A DNA stretch of 13,880 bases from DATBDE01 sp036270095 (GTDB taxonomy: Bacteria > Actinomycetota > Thermoleophilia > Solirubrobacterales > Solirubrobacteraceae), in contig DATBDE010000137.1 in NCBI GenBank assembly GCA_036270095.1, forward strand, positions 1-13,880, in the 5' to 3' direction. Position numbers and translations under genes: made by a program. Shown piece by piece: positions 12,880-13,880 of this stretch (the stretch's first letter is position 1; every line of letters begins with the position of its first letter). The notes under the pieces are model-generated. The model searched no databases and was not told the DNA's origin. It saw only the letters and a program-made list of their open reading frames with translations.

Positions 12880-12899
12880 GGCTACAACCGGCTACAACC
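12880..12899 (-). repeat. tandem 10-base repeat before ccr
   Basis: On the minus strand GGTTGTAGCC occurs twice in direct succession, the first copy containing the corA stop. It fills most of the 23-base corA-ccr gap. The period of one helical turn would suit a direct-repeat binding site, but a simple slippage duplication is equally possible. Confidence 0.7.
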
Positions 12900-13872
12900 A
12901 GTGACGCCCGCGGAAGAACGCGAAGAGGATCGCGCAGGAGACCACCAGGGCGCCGACCCCGAGGCCCCAGAACGCCAAGGGCGTGTCGATCCGCTGCACC
13001 AACCATCCGAAGTTCTGTCCGAAGAAGCCGGTGACGAAGGTCAATGGCAGGAAGACGGTGGCGATGATCGTCAGCTGCTTCATGACGTCGTTGGTGCGGT
13101 TGGACACGCTCGAGAGGTAGACGTCCATGGCGCTGGAGAGCACGTCGCGGTAGCTGTCGATCTGCTCGGAGATGCGGGTCAGGTGGTCCCAGATGTCGCG
13201 GAAGTAGTTGCGCGAGCCCTTCTGCAGGCCGGGCAGGTCCTCGAGCGCGTCCGAGCGCGTGGAGAAGATGTCGCGCATCGGGCCGATCACGCGCCGCAGG
13301 GCGAGCAGCTCGCGCTTGAGCCGGAACATGCGCTCGACCTGTTCGTGCTGGGCGCCGACGGTGATCTCGTTCTCGACCTCGTCGATCTCGTTGTCGATGG
13401 CGTCGAGAACGGGGAAGTAGGTGTCGGTGAGCCCGTCCAGGATCATGTAGACGAGGGCCTGCTCGGAGTCGGGCTGGCGCCGCTGGGCGCGCTCGCGGAT
13501 CAGCGCCAGCTCGGCGCAGCCGCGGTGGATGGTCACCACGTAGCCGCCGTGCACGTAGATGTGGACCTCGAGTGGCTCGGCGTCCAGGGGGTCGCTCGTG
13601 GGGCGGACCCCGTAGAACACGAGCAGGACGTGGTCGGCGTAGTCGTCGAGCTTGGGCCGCTGGTTCCACTCGCGCGTGTCCTCGACCGCGAGCGGGTGCC
13701 ACCCGAGCTGGTCGGAGATCGCCTCCAGCGTGGCCTCGTCCGGCGAGTCGAGGTCGAGCCAGAAGAACTCGTCGTGCGAGCGTAGGTCGGCGATCTCGTC
13801 GTGGTGGTACTCGGAGAGCTCGCGCACCGTCGCGGACGGTAGCCGTGGCGGTGGACGGGATTCGCGCAACAA
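12892..13872 (-). CDS. CorA-family divalent metal transporter with GQN motif
   Basis: From TTG 13872 the product is 326 residues, a normal CorA length. The N-terminal two thirds form the cytoplasmic domain with a long helix (about 165-255). Two membrane helices follow, at about 266-284 and 299-320. The selectivity loop after helix 1 reads FFGQNFGW (Gly285, Gln286, Asn287), so the canonical GMN has become GQN. The C-terminus ends in basic RGRHWL, as in CorA. GMN-type proteins take up Mg2+ or Co2+; ZntB-type proteins have GVN and move Zn2+, so the ion here is not safe to name. The start is uncertain: TTG codons at 13872 and 13869, GTG at 13827, or a start beyond the window, since the frame stays open to the edge. 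It is the first visible gene of the ccr operon. Confidence 0.88.
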   Translation of the reverse strand: MLRESRPPPRLPSATVRELSEYHHDEIADLRSHDEFFWLDLDSPDEATLEAISDQLGWHPLAVEDTREWNQRPKLDDYADHVLLVFYGVRPTSDPLDAEPLEVHIYVHGGYVVTIHRGCAELALIRERAQRRQPDSEQALVYMILDGLTDTYFPVLDAIDNEIDEVENEITVGAQHEQVERMFRLKRELLALRRVIGPMRDIFSTRSDALEDLPGLQKGSRNYFRDIWDHLTRISEQIDSYRDVLSSAMDVYLSSVSNRTNDVMKQLTIIATVFLPLTFVTGFFGQNFGWLVQRIDTPLAFWGLGVGALVVSCAILFAFFRGRHWL

Positions 13873-13880
13873 ACGGGCGC

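Noticed and set aside
12869..13702. Upstream extension of ccr to 13702
   Set aside because: The extra residues are an out-of-frame reading of the CorA gene; ATG 12868 gives the normal Ccr N-terminus.

Overview
The window is about 70% GC or higher and densely packed. Many gene junctions are 1-8 base overlaps (ATGA, GTGA, CTGA, TGATG, TAGTG). GTG starts are common and Shine-Dalgarno sites are mostly weak. This gene set (coxDEF-type maturation genes, crotonyl-CoA carboxylase/reductase, MeaA-type mutase with MeaB, a ClpS with NDDHNTF, a DUF3089 lipase) points to a high-GC actinobacterium, perhaps the Thermoleophilia/Solirubrobacterales. That placement is inferred from gene content, not from a marker gene.

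The window holds four transcription blocks. Block 1 (1-3364, +) is a molybdenum-hydroxylase maturation operon: the end of a MoxR/CoxD AAA+ ATPase, a CoxE VWA protein, a short XdhC-domain protein, a full XdhC/CoxF protein, and a MocA-type molybdopterin cytidylyltransferase that seems to start at CTG. The enzyme it serves (aerobic CO dehydrogenase or a relative) would lie left of the window. Block 2 (7613 down to 3370, -) is DUF3089 lipase-like protein, ethylmalonyl-CoA mutase (meaA/ecm), the MeaB GTPase chaperone, and a 55-residue two-helix membrane protein. Blocks 1 and 2 converge with 5 bases between them, inside a small hairpin that holds both stop codons.

Block 3 (7704-10162, +) is an MBL-fold hydrolase overlapping clpS, then, behind its own promoter and a perfect palindromic operator-like site, a membrane-anchored zinc-ribbon protein overlapping a MarR-family regulator with a four-cysteine tail. 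Block 4 (13872 down to 10238, -) is a CorA-family transporter with GQN in place of GMN, crotonyl-CoA carboxylase/reductase (ccr), a small alpha/beta-barrel-like protein, and an unassigned enolase-superfamily enzyme. Blocks 3 and 4 converge on a perfect 25-base-pair inverted repeat of the kind seen in REP/RAYT-associated elements.

Together, ccr (crotonyl-CoA to ethylmalonyl-CoA) and meaA/meaB (ethylmalonyl-CoA to methylsuccinyl-CoA) give two signature steps of the ethylmalonyl-CoA pathway, on separate operons about 5 kb apart. The items most worth following up are the MarR/zinc-ribbon operon with its palindrome and likely leaderless start, the 61-base hairpin element, and the uncharacterised enolase and barrel pair cotranscribed with ccr. 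No tRNA, rRNA, CRISPR array or intact transposase gene was seen.
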